Under the pieces are notes generated by a model, which saw only the letters and a program-made list of their open reading frames with translations, ran no database searches and was not told where the DNA came from. The position numbers and the translations under genes were made by a program. A stretch of 43,417 nucleotides of DNA from Pseudoalteromonas sp. MSK9-3 (GTDB lineage: Bacteria; Pseudomonadota; Gammaproteobacteria; Enterobacterales; Alteromonadaceae): contig NZ_MIET01000019.1 of NCBI RefSeq assembly GCF_003590335.1, positions 1-43,417 of the forward strand, given 5' to 3'. Positions 6,995-15,632 of the stretch are shown here, piece after piece. Position 1 is the stretch's first letter, and each line of letters opens with the position of its first letter.

Positions 6995-7819
6995 CTAGCG
7001 TAAGTGGCTGTTCAATTGTGCTTTAAGCTCATTGGGTAGCCATTTAAGCATGACTTCGTTGTATTTAGGCTCATCATGTAAAGGGGCTAATGCTTTATTT
7101 ATCTCACTAATTAACGCAAGCCCAGCAGCATTTTTTGTACACCCAACATACCCGCGCGTAATATCATCTGTTTCACTAATAACTAATTGAGCGAGTTCGT
7201 TGCCATTCTCTAATAACGTTTGTAAGTGATAGTGTTCGCTCGGGTAACCAATGATTAAATCCAATCGCTTCTTTAACAGCATATAGGTTAGGCTTTTTAA
7301 TGGATCTTTACCGGGGCGCAGTATCAACTGCTCTGAGGGAAGTGTGGCCAATATAGAGTCAATTTTTTTGCCAAAAGAGCGGTTGAGTGACACGCCAACA
7401 GTTAATTTATGTTCTTTTAATAATTTAAGCAACGAAACTCGTTGCCCTGGCGCTAAGTTTAGCGCCTGTATAATATCTTTTCGCAGCGCAATAGAAGGTG
7501 ATAAACCTATCGTTGAATATTGTTCAGAGAATAGAATATACCGCGCTCTATTTGTTGTTTTATAAAGTGAAATCATGCAATTAGTTTTTTTTGCATTAGA
7601 CAGCTCATGAATAGCGCGGCTGGCTGGTAACGTACTGTTAGAAAAGGTGTGATCGGGCATCATGTCGTGTAAGAGTTGAATGACTAACTCATCTCTACCT
7701 TGCCCTTGTAGTTGCCCTTCTAGTATATAATATGGGGCAAAATCTAAACGTATCCAGTTGATTGATTTAGCATTTATTGGAAGCGCCCAAAGTATTATTA
7801 CTAACACTATTATTCGCAA
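6995..7819 (-). CDS. Periplasmic solute-binding-like protein (TIGR02285-type)
   Basis: A 274-residue secreted protein with signal peptide (MRIIVLVIILWALPINAKS) and the features of the small SBP_bac_3-like family TIGR02285: INWIRLDFAPYYILEG, then PASRAIHELSNAKKTNCMIS and a middle ALRKDI region. This family has the bilobed binding-protein fold but is rarely linked to an ABC transporter, and none is encoded here. Ligand and role are unknown. It is convergent with yceI, with 5 bases between the stops, and has the long noncoding stretch before 8136 as its promoter region. Confidence 0.75.
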   Translation of the reverse strand: MRIIVLVIILWALPINAKSINWIRLDFAPYYILEGQLQGQGRDELVIQLLHDMMPDHTFSNSTLPASRAIHELSNAKKTNCMISLYKTTNRARYILFSEQYSTIGLSPSIALRKDIIQALNLAPGQRVSLLKLLKEHKLTVGVSLNRSFGKKIDSILATLPSEQLILRPGKDPLKSLTYMLLKKRLDLIIGYPSEHYHLQTLLENGNELAQLVISETDDITRGYVGCTKNAAGLALISEINKALAPLHDEPKYNEVMLKWLPNELKAQLNSHLR

Positions 7820-8135
7820 TTTATTGTCACTACTGTAATAGGAATCTTAACTAAGTGTAGCAAAAAGAAAAAAATGGCCTGAATATTTTTGTAAGTTTAG
7901 TGTAATTAAATTGTATTGTTGAATTTACAAAGTAAAAAGCACTGCTACGCTTAATATGTACCAACCGTAAATAATAACGCTTAAGCACTGCATAATATGT
8001 TTGGTTTTAATGGAATACAAATGATTAACTGCATAAAATGCGACAGTTTAATTGCTTAAGGTTAATATTTTCCGATAAAATCGGAGGTTGGCGTAACAAT
8101 TTCTAAATAAAAACTCACAAAGAAGAGTACATAAT
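7820..8135. other. Noncoding divergent promoter region
   Basis: This 316-bp AT-rich stretch lies between the minus-strand binding-protein gene and the plus-strand three-gene cluster, so it should hold both promoters. A small dyad, CCGAT-AAA-ATCGG (8072-8084), lies about 50 bases before the cluster's first gene and could be an operator or leader hairpin. AAGAAG precedes the start at 8136. I see no open frame of note and no RNA gene. Confidence 0.5.
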
Positions 8136-8732
8136 ATGGTTACGCTCATTGTCAGTGACATATTTGGTCACACACCCAACCTAGATGCGTTTTCACAGGA
8201 GCTTGGCACCAAAGTGGTGATATGCTCTCCTTATGCTTGCTGCCAAAACTTAACGGGGCAGTCTGAAAAACAAGCATACGACAGGTTTATTACCTCAATG
8301 GGCCACGATGGCTATGCTTCTAAAGTAAAAGAAGCACTCATTAACGAACAACCTGATTTTATTGTGGCGTTTAGTGCTGGGGCGGTAGCTGCTTGGCGAG
8401 CGCTGGCGGCTACACCATTGAAGCGCGTGCAAAAAATGATAGGGTTTTATCCGGGGCAAATACGTAATTACACGAATTTACGCCCTCAATGTCACGTTGA
8501 TCTTTATTTTCCGCACAAAGAAGATCATTTTGATATTTCACCAGTGATCTCTAGATTGAAAACAGTCTCTGGTGTTCAGTGTGTTCGTACGAGATACAGC
8601 CATGGTTTTATGAATGCACTTTCGCAAAACTTCAACAAATACGCATATCTTCACTATACTCATTTGTGCGACCAAGAAGCAGTTGTCGTTCAAGACTCAC
8701 TTGTAAATCATCAAGTGGAGGTCACTTTATAA
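8136..8732 (+). CDS. Alpha/beta-hydrolase-like protein (dienelactone hydrolase type)
   Basis: The 198-residue protein looks like a small, divergent alpha/beta hydrolase. It starts with a strand and glycine turn (TLIVSDIFGHTPNLDAF). The nucleophile elbow is AFSAGAVAAWRAL, with Ser in the place of the nucleophile, followed by KMIGFYPGQIRNY, which is close to the FYG/YPG strand of dienelactone hydrolases. An acid may be supplied by DLYFPHKEDHFD, and the likely catalytic His is in RYSHGFMN near residue 165. No signal peptide is present. The substrate cannot be inferred, but the gene is first of three close co-directional genes (22 and 32 bases apart), so it probably works on an ester, lactone or thioester in the same pathway. 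Confidence 0.6.
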   Translation: MVTLIVSDIFGHTPNLDAFSQELGTKVVICSPYACCQNLTGQSEKQAYDRFITSMGHDGYASKVKEALINEQPDFIVAFSAGAVAAWRALAATPLKRVQKMIGFYPGQIRNYTNLRPQCHVDLYFPHKEDHFDISPVISRLKTVSGVQCVRTRYSHGFMNALSQNFNKYAYLHYTHLCDQEAVVVQDSLVNHQVEVTL

Positions 8733-8754
8733 CGAAGAAAAAGGACATCAGCCA

Positions 8755-9714
8755 ATGACTGAATCTCTCTATGGGCGTTATCAACACTTTCCGGGTAATC
8801 CAATTGCTAAGCCACCGTGTAGAATGTTAAACGCCATGATGTATGGGTTTTTCATTGCCGGAGATTATGAAAAAATTCATGAGTTTGTTAATGCGACATT
8901 AAATACCGTTCAAAGCAGTACTTTTTATTTTCAGCCCTTATCTTCTTATTGTTTACTGACATTCACAGACATTGAAAATATCGCGTCAAAAGTCCCACCA
9001 TTTAGTGATTATGGCTGGATGCAAGAGACAGACATCATAGTATGGCTGCCTATTGCGCAAGTCAGTAAAGCAAATCAGAAAGTAAGTCATATATATTGGT
9101 ACCCAGCATTTATTGCGGTGAACAACATTAATGCATTAGTTAATGGGCGAGAAACTTGGGGATACAATAAATATCAATGTCGATATGAAATGCCAACTTC
9201 GTATAAACAGGCTGACTATTTTTCAATTAGTTTAGATACCTTTCATCCTTTTACTCCAGAAACAAAAATGCGTTGCCATGAATTGTTAAATGTGAAGCGG
9301 ATCGCAGATGACGATACCTGGTTTGAAGAGTTAGTCGAAATTGGTCACGAAATATCTCAATTACTGCATTCTAGTTGTGGTGACTTAAATATAAGTGCTG
9401 AGCTAATAAAGCAGTTTTTAGAAGGGTTTAAAAATCCTCAAATGGATCAGATCTTGTTCAAACAATTTCCTGATGGCTTCGCGAACGAGTCAGTATACAA
9501 AGCGGTGGTTCATTCACCTTCTACGATTGAAAAAATCCACAAGGTTGGATTTTTAAAAGATGAATACAGAGTGACGATTAATAAGCTCGATGCATTTCCT
9601 TTTGACGACATGTTTGGTATCGCAATTGGCGAGCAGCAGGCCGTATTGCCCTATTATGTCAGTATGGATTTTGATCAAGATGGTGCTTACGAAATTCATA
9701 CCTCTTTAGCTTAA
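8755..9714 (+). CDS. Acetoacetate decarboxylase-like protein
   Basis: The 319-residue protein carries the segment NINALVNGRETWGYNKYQCR. This matches the signature of the acetoacetate decarboxylase fold, GRExWGYPKK, in which the Lys after the GYxK turn forms the Schiff base; here Asn replaces the usual Pro. The preceding YWYPAFIAVNN and an earlier aromatic-rich strand also suit the fold. Canonical enzymes are about 250 residues, and this protein has an extra helical stretch after residue 190. Members decarboxylate beta-keto acids, but many homologues in biosynthetic clusters do aldol-type or dehydratase chemistry. The gene is sandwiched between a hydrolase and an FAD enzyme. Confidence 0.6.
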   Translation: MTESLYGRYQHFPGNPIAKPPCRMLNAMMYGFFIAGDYEKIHEFVNATLNTVQSSTFYFQPLSSYCLLTFTDIENIASKVPPFSDYGWMQETDIIVWLPIAQVSKANQKVSHIYWYPAFIAVNNINALVNGRETWGYNKYQCRYEMPTSYKQADYFSISLDTFHPFTPETKMRCHELLNVKRIADDDTWFEELVEIGHEISQLLHSSCGDLNISAELIKQFLEGFKNPQMDQILFKQFPDGFANESVYKAVVHSPSTIEKIHKVGFLKDEYRVTINKLDAFPFDDMFGIAIGEQQAVLPYYVSMDFDQDGAYEIHTSLA

Positions 9715-9746
9715 TTACTGATTTTAGTAGAGAAGGAAACGCGATT

Positions 9747-11990
9747 ATGACCCAACAAAAAATTGCTATTTTAGGTGGTGGTGTTGCTGCTATGACGGCA
9801 GCGGTTTATTTAACTGAAAAAGATGATTGGCAATCACATTACGATATTACAGTCCATCAGCTCGGTTGGCGTTTAGGAGGGAAGGGAGCGAGTGGTCGTA
9901 ATGCGCAAATTGCAGAACGTATTGAAGAACATGGGTTACATGTGTGGTTTGGTGCCTATGTCAACTCGTTTAAAATGATTGAAACTGTTTATAACAAATT
10001 AGATCGCCCTAATTCAGACCCTTTGAGCACTTGGCAAGACGCATTTAAACCTCACAGTTTTGTGGTATTACAAGAATATATCGAGCAAGAATGGCAAACA
10101 TGGCCTGTTGATTTTCCGGTTATTGAAGGGAACCCCGCCGATGGGACGCTCGATTTGCACTTCTGGCAGTTGGTTGAGATGTTAGTTGCGTGGTTACGAA
10201 AGTTCGTTGACTCTATTGAATACGAAGTAGATAAAGCACACAAGCAAACAAAATTACAAACAACTAAGCGACGAGACCGGGGGTTATTGCAGCATTTGGC
10301 GTCGCAAGTAAGAGACGCATACGATGACATTGAAGATGACGTTGAAGATTTTTTTGATAGTGCGCATGATGAACTCAAAGAAATTTGGTCAACACCGAGT
10401 ATTTTAGGGCATCAATTACAGCGCTTACTGACATTAAGAGCCCAAGATAAGCACTTGGGTGAGCCTAAAGACAGACTGGTTGTTTGGTACGTTGTGAGAA
10501 AACTCAAGCGTTGGTTAAATAGTGAAGTAGCCGACATGCTGGACGAAAACGACAATATTCGTCGTGCCTATATTTGTGCCGATCTGGCCATTGCCATGGT
10601 AACGGGACTGATCAAGGATAAAGTTTTTTCAAAAGGCTTTGGGTCAATAAACCATGTAGATTTTAAACAGTGGCTTCGAAATAATGGTGCAAATGAAACA
10701 TACAGTGTTGAGTCTGCGCCAGTGCGCGGATTTTATGATCTCGTTTTTGGCTATGTCGATGGAGATTTCAAGAAAGGCGATGTAGAGGCTGGGGTTGCGG
10801 CTTTAGCGATGTTACGGATCATTTTATGTTATCACGGTGGCGTAATGTGGAAAATGCAAGCTGGCATGGGGGACGTGATTTTCTCTCCAGTGTACGAATT
10901 GCTAAAACAGCGGGGCGTTAAATTCGAGTTTTTCAGTCAAGTAGAATCATTAACGGCCAACACCGAAGCAGGTGGGACGCATTATGTCGAAGATATTGTT
11001 ATCACTCAGCAAGTGTCGCTGATAAATGAGCAGTATGACCCGTTGGTAGATGTAAAAGGCTTGCCATGTTGGCCCGCTCAGCCATTATTAGATCAAATTG
11101 ATGCGAGGCAAGCTGATTTAATTAGATCGCATTCTATTAACTTGGAGTCTTTTTGGACTAATTGGCCGCAAATATACCAAGCTGAATTCAATAAGCCGTT
11201 GCCGACAAAAACGCTTAAACGTGGTATCGACTTTGACCAAGTGGTTTTTGGTATATCCGTTGCGTCATTAGAGCACTTGTGCCCCGAGTTACTTCACCAA
11301 GATGCGAAATTAGCAGCGCAGGCTGAACACGTTAAAACAGTGGCAACACAGGCGTTTCAGGTATGGTTGAATAAAACAGATGAAGAACTTGGGTTTAATT
11401 ACACACCAGCTAGTGAAGAGCGGCCCATTTTAAGTGCATTTTCGCAGCCATTTGATACTTGGGCAGCGATGTCGAATTTGTTATCTAAAGAGGACTGGCC
11501 GAGTAATGGCCCTGTTAATATTGCGTATTTCTGTAGTGCATTTAGCTGTGATAGTTACCCCCCAATAACCGATCATGAATTTGATAAACGTGAAAAAGCC
11601 AAAGTGAAACAAAATGCGCTCAATAAATTAAATATTGAAATGCAGCCTTTATGGCCGAATGCTTATGTTGCTGGTCAGTTTGATTGGTCTGTAATACATA
11701 GTGAGCCGAGCCTTGTTGGCCAGCAGCGATTCAATGATCAGTATTGGCGAGTCAATGTAGACCCATCGGAACGGTATGTTTTATCGGTCAGCGGTAGCAG
11801 CGCATATCGATTAGCGACTGACGGTACTGATTTCCAAAATTTATATATTACCGGTGATTGGATAAAAACTGGCGTGAACGCTGGCTGCGTTGAAGCTGCG
11901 GTTATGGCTGGAATGCTTACGGCAAGAGCAATATCAGGGTATCCCGAGCATATTTCTGGCGAGTTTGGCTTCGAACCAGATGGTGCATAG
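9747..11990 (+). CDS. Large FAD-dependent amine-oxidase/carotenoid-desaturase-like oxidoreductase
   Basis: The 747-residue protein begins with a dinucleotide-binding Rossmann motif, KIAILGGGVAAMTAAVYLTE, then LGWRLGGKGASGRN (the R-x-G-G motif of the phytoene-desaturase and squalene-dehydroxylase group) and EEHGLHVWFGAYVNSF. The C-terminal FAD motif is LYITGDWIKTGVNAGCVEAA. Carotenoid desaturases are about 500 residues; here an extra helical acidic stretch lies near residues 150-240 (DAYDDIEDDVEDFFDSAHDE), followed by more helix to about 330. These enzymes oxidise C-C or C-N bonds, often in isoprenoids, while bound to the membrane. AAGGA precedes the start. It is the last gene of the cluster with the hydrolase and decarboxylase-like genes; substrate unknown. 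Confidence 0.75.
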   Translation: MTQQKIAILGGGVAAMTAAVYLTEKDDWQSHYDITVHQLGWRLGGKGASGRNAQIAERIEEHGLHVWFGAYVNSFKMIETVYNKLDRPNSDPLSTWQDAFKPHSFVVLQEYIEQEWQTWPVDFPVIEGNPADGTLDLHFWQLVEMLVAWLRKFVDSIEYEVDKAHKQTKLQTTKRRDRGLLQHLASQVRDAYDDIEDDVEDFFDSAHDELKEIWSTPSILGHQLQRLLTLRAQDKHLGEPKDRLVVWYVVRKLKRWLNSEVADMLDENDNIRRAYICADLAIAMVTGLIKDKVFSKGFGSINHVDFKQWLRNNGANETYSVESAPVRGFYDLVFGYVDGDFKKGDVEAGVAALAMLRIILCYHGGVMWKMQAGMGDVIFSPVYELLKQRGVKFEFFSQVESLTANTEAGGTHYVEDIVITQQVSLINEQYDPLVDVKGLPCWPAQPLLDQIDARQADLIRSHSINLESFWTNWPQIYQAEFNKPLPTKTLKRGIDFDQVVFGISVASLEHLCPELLHQDAKLAAQAEHVKTVATQAFQVWLNKTDEELGFNYTPASEERPILSAFSQPFDTWAAMSNLLSKEDWPSNGPVNIAYFCSAFSCDSYPPITDHEFDKREKAKVKQNALNKLNIEMQPLWPNAYVAGQFDWSVIHSEPSLVGQQRFNDQYWRVNVDPSERYVLSVSGSSAYRLATDGTDFQNLYITGDWIKTGVNAGCVEAAVMAGMLTARAISGYPEHISGEFGFEPDGA

Positions 11991-12081
11991 GTACCTCACG
12001 GTGAGGGTAGACTGATTTAGCAGTGACGTGACCATTAGGAAAATATGATGGCATGTTTGGCTGGTGGCCGGCATAGAATGG

Positions 12082-12120
12082 CCACTTTGTTATTAAAGTG
12101 GACTGCGGATTTTATTTTTT
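12082..12120 (+). terminator. Possible terminator after the three-gene cluster
   Basis: CCACTTT (12082-12088) and AAAGTGG (12095-12101) form a perfect 7-bp stem with a 6-base loop; eight bases later comes a T-rich tract ending TTTTATTTTTT. The gap between stem and T tract makes termination uncertain. A second short hairpin, CCTCAC-GGTGAGG, lies just past the stop codon near 11994. Confidence 0.4.
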
Positions 12121-12256
12121 AACTACTAACCTGTCTATAAAGGAGGGATCAATAGCTAGCGGTTATTTTTATAGTATTGACATATATGAATATTTTAATA
12201 TACTGCGCGGCCTGCGTAGAGGACTATGCAGTGTATTAGATTAAAAAGGACGATGT

Positions 12257-13099
12257 ATGTTTAATAAAACAATTCTTGCTTCGGCATTCTTATTTTCACT
12301 TTCCGCAAATGCCACTGTGATCACAAACGATTTTTCACCTACTTTGAAAAGCCAGTATCCATTGCAAATTTCTAAACCTGATAGAAGCGCTTTAGACTCA
12401 AAAAACTATGCTCAGGGATATCTCGCAAGTTATGCCCAAGCGCATGTTGATATATCACAGCAACTGTTAAGTGTTAATGAGGTGTGTTTTGAATTAGATA
12501 CGCAGTATTCAGGCTCAGGTTCAACGCCTGGCAGTGCTGGTGTTGATCTGTATAGTTATTTTGTATACGCAGGTGGTAGTCGCGGTAATAATAGCTCTAG
12601 CGGCCGTGGTTCAAGTTTAGCAAACCCCACCTTTTCTAGCTGCTTTAATTTGGCCGAAGGGTTTACAAAAAGCTTTATCAGTGAGGGTAAAATTGCGTTT
12701 ACTCCGTATACTACAAATACGGATGTTGTTATCACCGATGTTCGCGTATCAGTCACTGGGCTGTCAAAAATCAGTGGCGATATTGTTACCATTGACGCAG
12801 CTCAGAATGTACTAGGCGCAGGAGTTGGCGAAGTAGTTACTTATCAGATTGAGAGCGGTGTTACTTACTCCGTATCATTGATTGATAATAACACGCAATT
12901 AAATACGTCTGGTGGTTCTTATTCAACGTTGGGTATTTCATTTCTAGCAGGAAATGGAGATCGAACACTCAAAACTTTGAAAAATGACGCACCGGTGTAT
13001 ATTGAGTCAACAAGTGACCTGTCATTGTTTTTAATTGGCAATGAAGCAACAGGCGACGGCGTAATGAACGTTAATATTAAAAAAGTTAATTTAGACTGA
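12257..13099 (+). CDS. Secreted protein of unknown function
   Basis: A 280-residue protein with a signal peptide (MFNKTILASAFLFSLSANA, cleavage near 19). The mature part is rich in Ser, Thr, Gly and Asn and poor in Cys (two, in VCFELD and SSCFNL, possibly one disulfide). It includes a Gly/Ser-rich stretch (GGSRGNNSSSGRGSS) and strand-like segments such as VVITDVRVSVTGLSKISGD and VTYQIESGVTYSVSLIDNN, so a beta-rich fold is likely. I do not recognise the family. It stands alone with AAAGGA as ribosome site. The outer location is clear; a surface or matrix role would be a guess. Confidence 0.6.
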   Translation: MFNKTILASAFLFSLSANATVITNDFSPTLKSQYPLQISKPDRSALDSKNYAQGYLASYAQAHVDISQQLLSVNEVCFELDTQYSGSGSTPGSAGVDLYSYFVYAGGSRGNNSSSGRGSSLANPTFSSCFNLAEGFTKSFISEGKIAFTPYTTNTDVVITDVRVSVTGLSKISGDIVTIDAAQNVLGAGVGEVVTYQIESGVTYSVSLIDNNTQLNTSGGSYSTLGISFLAGNGDRTLKTLKNDAPVYIESTSDLSLFLIGNEATGDGVMNVNIKKVNLD

Positions 13100-13191
13100 T
13101 TTTATAATTATTCATGAACTGGTACTTTAATATAACCTGATCAAGTAAAGGCTAGATTATTTATACCTTCATGAAAATCAATAGCAGTGGT

Positions 13192-14202
13192 CTATAGATT
13201 ACTGCTATTTTTCCAATCACATGACTTTACATGTTTAAACCAGAGCCGGCTAAATATTTTATTTCCATAGCGTACTTTAACTATTTTAAAGTTAAAGTGA
13301 GGTGCAATATACTTATTGACCAGCATTTTTAGTTTTTTATCTTCAATGAGCAAGTAATTATTTTTCAGATGCTTATGATCATTTTTCGTCAGTTGTTTAC
13401 CTTGTAGCTGTAAAAAACGCATATTTAGCCAAAATAATAATGCATTTTTTTCTTCATTTGGAAAAGCGGTTGTGAGATTATAAGTTGGCTCATAAAGCCG
13501 CTCAAAATTAATCTGATTTTTTTGAATTACAAAAACAAATAGTAGGTTTAGCCCTGCTGATATTTGACCTGAACGCTTATCTAAATTCTGATACCCAATG
13601 AGTGCTTTTCTAAAGTGTTGCTCAGCGAGTGTGACTTTTCCTTCTTCTAACGCAATCATTCCCTGGTTATTTTCTATTATTGCAAGTACATTTTTTTGTT
13701 GAGATGCTCGCGCTAACTTCTTTGCTGTGGTGTAAAGTTTTTTTGCTTTGTCTAGATCGTCAAGCTGTCGAGCTAATAATGCAAGGCTATTGGTTAATAT
13801 GAGTTTATGTCTATTATTTTTAGCATTTCGGTATGAACATTCAAAACTGATTTGAGCGTCATCTAAATAGTTATTTTTTCTTAACCAGATACCTAGAGCA
13901 CTGGTTATTGTGGTTAGGTTTTCAATGAATATTGGGTGTTGATAATGATGAAAAGCGGCGTCAATGGAGTCAATTAATAGTGTGGTTTTACCAGTGGGAA
14001 CTGACGCGCGCATTGTAATGATATGTTTGGTTATTTGTTGTGGAACTGTGAGAGTTTTCATCTCCGTTATTGTACTTAGCAACTGTAAGGACTGTGCAGG
14101 GTCAACTGTGAGGTAGTCCTTGGCTTCTTGGAGCTTATTTTCAATATTTTCAGCTGCTAACGGAATTGATACAAGCAAAAAAACATTTGCAAATAATTTC
14201 AT
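13192..14202 (-). CDS. Secreted TPR-repeat protein
   Basis: The 336-residue protein starts with a signal peptide (MKLFANVFLLVSIPLAAE) and contains helical pairs of TPR type: LDDAQISFECSYRNAKNNRH, LDDLDKAKKLYTTAKKLARA and KVTLAEQHFRKALIGYQNLD, roughly residues 110-230. The pattern resembles the periplasmic TPR part of sensor proteins such as GGDEF or LuxR-type receptors, but no enzymatic or DNA-binding domain follows; the C-terminus is basic and carries no membrane span. Either it is a stand-alone adaptor or a receptor that has lost its output domain. The double-glycine peptide gene is 150 bases upstream on the same strand; a link is not shown. Confidence 0.6.
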   Translation of the reverse strand: MKLFANVFLLVSIPLAAENIENKLQEAKDYLTVDPAQSLQLLSTITEMKTLTVPQQITKHIITMRASVPTGKTTLLIDSIDAAFHHYQHPIFIENLTTITSALGIWLRKNNYLDDAQISFECSYRNAKNNRHKLILTNSLALLARQLDDLDKAKKLYTTAKKLARASQQKNVLAIIENNQGMIALEEGKVTLAEQHFRKALIGYQNLDKRSGQISAGLNLLFVFVIQKNQINFERLYEPTYNLTTAFPNEEKNALLFWLNMRFLQLQGKQLTKNDHKHLKNNYLLIEDKKLKMLVNKYIAPHFNFKIVKVRYGNKIFSRLWFKHVKSCDWKNSSNL

Positions 14203-14352
14203 CAGCTACCTTAATTAAGTGTTCTAAAAGAGAAAATATAGGCTGTTTTTCGATATTATTCAAAGCTGCGTGATGTAGAAAGGTTAATTGATGTTGCTAA
14301 CTGGGAAGAGAAAATGCGTAGTGCATTTTCTCTATGGATGTTTTAAATGTAT

Positions 14353-14553
14353 TTAAGTACAAACAGTTACATGCTGAGATGGGTTACAAGCATTCGGGTG
14401 GTTTGATTCACCACAGCGGTAGGGGTTTGTAAAAAAACAGTTTTCTATTGCAGTCCATCTACCACCAGCAACATTAGGGGTAGCTGCTTGAGGAAGCGTT
14501 ACATCGTTCTGTGATAGAACTTTGATTTTATTTTTCTTTAGCTTTAATTTCAT
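14353..14553 (-). CDS. Double-glycine-leader peptide precursor (lanthipeptide- or bacteriocin-like)
   Basis: A 66-residue peptide with a basic leader (MKLKLKKNKIKVLSQNDVTL) ending in a Gly-Gly site (NVAGG, residues 27-31), followed by a 35-residue core that starts RWTAIENC and ends SQHVTVCT. The core has four Cys (39, 47, 56, 65) and several Thr and Ser. The KLxLKKxxIKxLS leader plus GG resembles precursors annotated as class I lanthipeptide-like or GG-type natural products in marine gammaproteobacteria and Bacteroidota. C39-type peptidase transporters cut after GG and export such peptides. No lanthipeptide dehydratase, cyclase or transporter is encoded in this window. AAGGATTG lies just before the start on the minus strand. 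The mature form could be thioether-crosslinked or simply hold two disulfides. Confidence 0.65.
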   Translation of the reverse strand: MKLKLKKNKIKVLSQNDVTLPQAATPNVAGGRWTAIENCFFTNPYRCGESNHPNACNPSQHVTVCT

Positions 14554-14823
14554 TGTTTCAATCCTTTTACATTGTTTACAACTGACGTTAACATATATTT
14601 TAATTTAAATTGATGCAACTATATTACTGTGGTTTTTTATTTAAATAAAAAGTCTTTATTTTTAAATTATTAAAGTTTTATTTTAGAATAAAGTGATTTT
14701 TCGAGCTGGTTAAAAGCTTAATTTAATCCCAACTTCAGATAATAAAGGCTGGATGGCCTCATCCACTTCACTAGATATGTAGGTATGTTACAATTCGCTG
14801 GTTTTAGATAGATAGGGGCAATT

Positions 14824-15102
14824 ATGGCCAATACAGCACATGCATTACACATTTTGGTGAAGCATAAAGAGCTTGCTGAAGACATTATCAAGCAACTTAA
14901 AAAAGGCGCAAAGTTTCAGGTGCTTGCTAAAAAGCACTCGACATGTCCATCGGGTAAAAAAGGAGGCGACTTAGGCGAATTCAAACGCGGTCAAATGGTG
15001 CCTCAGTTCGATAAAGTAGCCTTCAGCAAAGAGATACTAGAGCCTCACCTAGTGAAAACTCGCTTTGGTTGGCACGTAATAAAAGTGTTGTATCGTACTT
15101 AG
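14824..15102 (+). CDS. ppiC: Parvulin-type peptidyl-prolyl isomerase (PpiC)
   Basis: The 92-residue protein is a bare parvulin domain, the length of E. coli PpiC (93). It shows [57 protein letters not shown] and the C-terminal [13 protein letters not shown], with the conserved active-site His pair (HILVK and GWHVI) and the usual Cys. It catalyses cis-trans isomerisation of prolyl bonds in the cytoplasm. The gene is single, with a hairpin just after the stop. Confidence 0.95.
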   Translation: MANTAHALHILVKHKELAEDIIKQLKKGAKFQVLAKKHSTCPSGKKGGDLGEFKRGQMVPQFDKVAFSKEILEPHLVKTRFGWHVIKVLYRT

Positions 15103-15112
15103 TTTAAGGCAA

Positions 15113-15133
15113 CAGAGAGGTTAGACCTCTCTG
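15113..15133. terminator. Hairpin between convergent ppiC and lipoprotein genes
   Basis: CAGAGAGGT and ACCTCTCTG form a perfect 9-bp stem with a 3-base loop 10 bases after the ppiC stop. No strong T tract follows on either side, but position between two convergent genes supports a terminator role. Confidence 0.5.
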
Positions 15134-15166
15134 GATAAAAGCGATATTCGTTATTTATTGCTGCGT

Positions 15167-15406
15167 TTACATATCACAATTGAGTATTTTCATTGCTTTA
15201 TTTGCCGTGAGTACGCAGCCACGAGCTTCGTCACTTGCTTCTTTGCATTGCTTCGTCATGTCAGCGGTACTGGGGGCTTTATCACCGAGTATTTTTTTAG
15301 CATGAGCCACTACCTTTGCGCATTCACTCACAGGAACGGGGGCGGCATCAGAGCAACCAGAAAGCGTAATAAAAGTACTGACTATTAATACTATTCGTAA
15401 CATCAT
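15167..15406 (-). CDS. Small predicted lipoprotein
   Basis: I choose ATG 15406, preceded by AAGGA at 6 bases, over the longer frame from 15517. The resulting 79-residue protein starts MMLRIVLIVSTFITLSGCSD, a lipoprotein signal with lipobox LSGC. The mature part has Cys residues in SECAKVV, KQCKEAS, RGCVL and LNCDM, an even set that could form two helix-hairpin disulfides, as in small Cx-rich periplasmic helical proteins. No family recognised. It is convergent with ppiC. Confidence 0.7.
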   Translation of the reverse strand: MMLRIVLIVSTFITLSGCSDAAPVPVSECAKVVAHAKKILGDKAPSTADMTKQCKEASDEARGCVLTANKAMKILNCDM

Positions 15407-15632
15407 CGTAGTTCCTTGTTCATTTGTTAATATTATCCTTCTAAGGTAAGTCGCTTTTACGAAACTTAGCAAATAATTCCTGGCTTTTTTGAGCCTTTTC
15501 AATACTAAAAGGTCCAAATGTTAGAATCTAAGCCGCAGTATTCCAACCTTAGCTAAAAACCCGTATAATTCGCGCCCTGTAATTTTATTTGATAACGCGG
15601 CGTCGGTGAACTGGCGATGTGGGAAGCCTGCA

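Noticed and set aside
13192..14553. TPR protein as maturation or immunity partner of the double-glycine peptide
   Set aside because: They share a strand and are 150 bases apart, but the TPR protein has no peptidase, transporter or immunity motif, so the link is unsupported.
15158..15388. Open frame on the plus strand opposite the small lipoprotein gene
   Set aside because: It is the antisense of a gene with a lipobox and good ribosome site.
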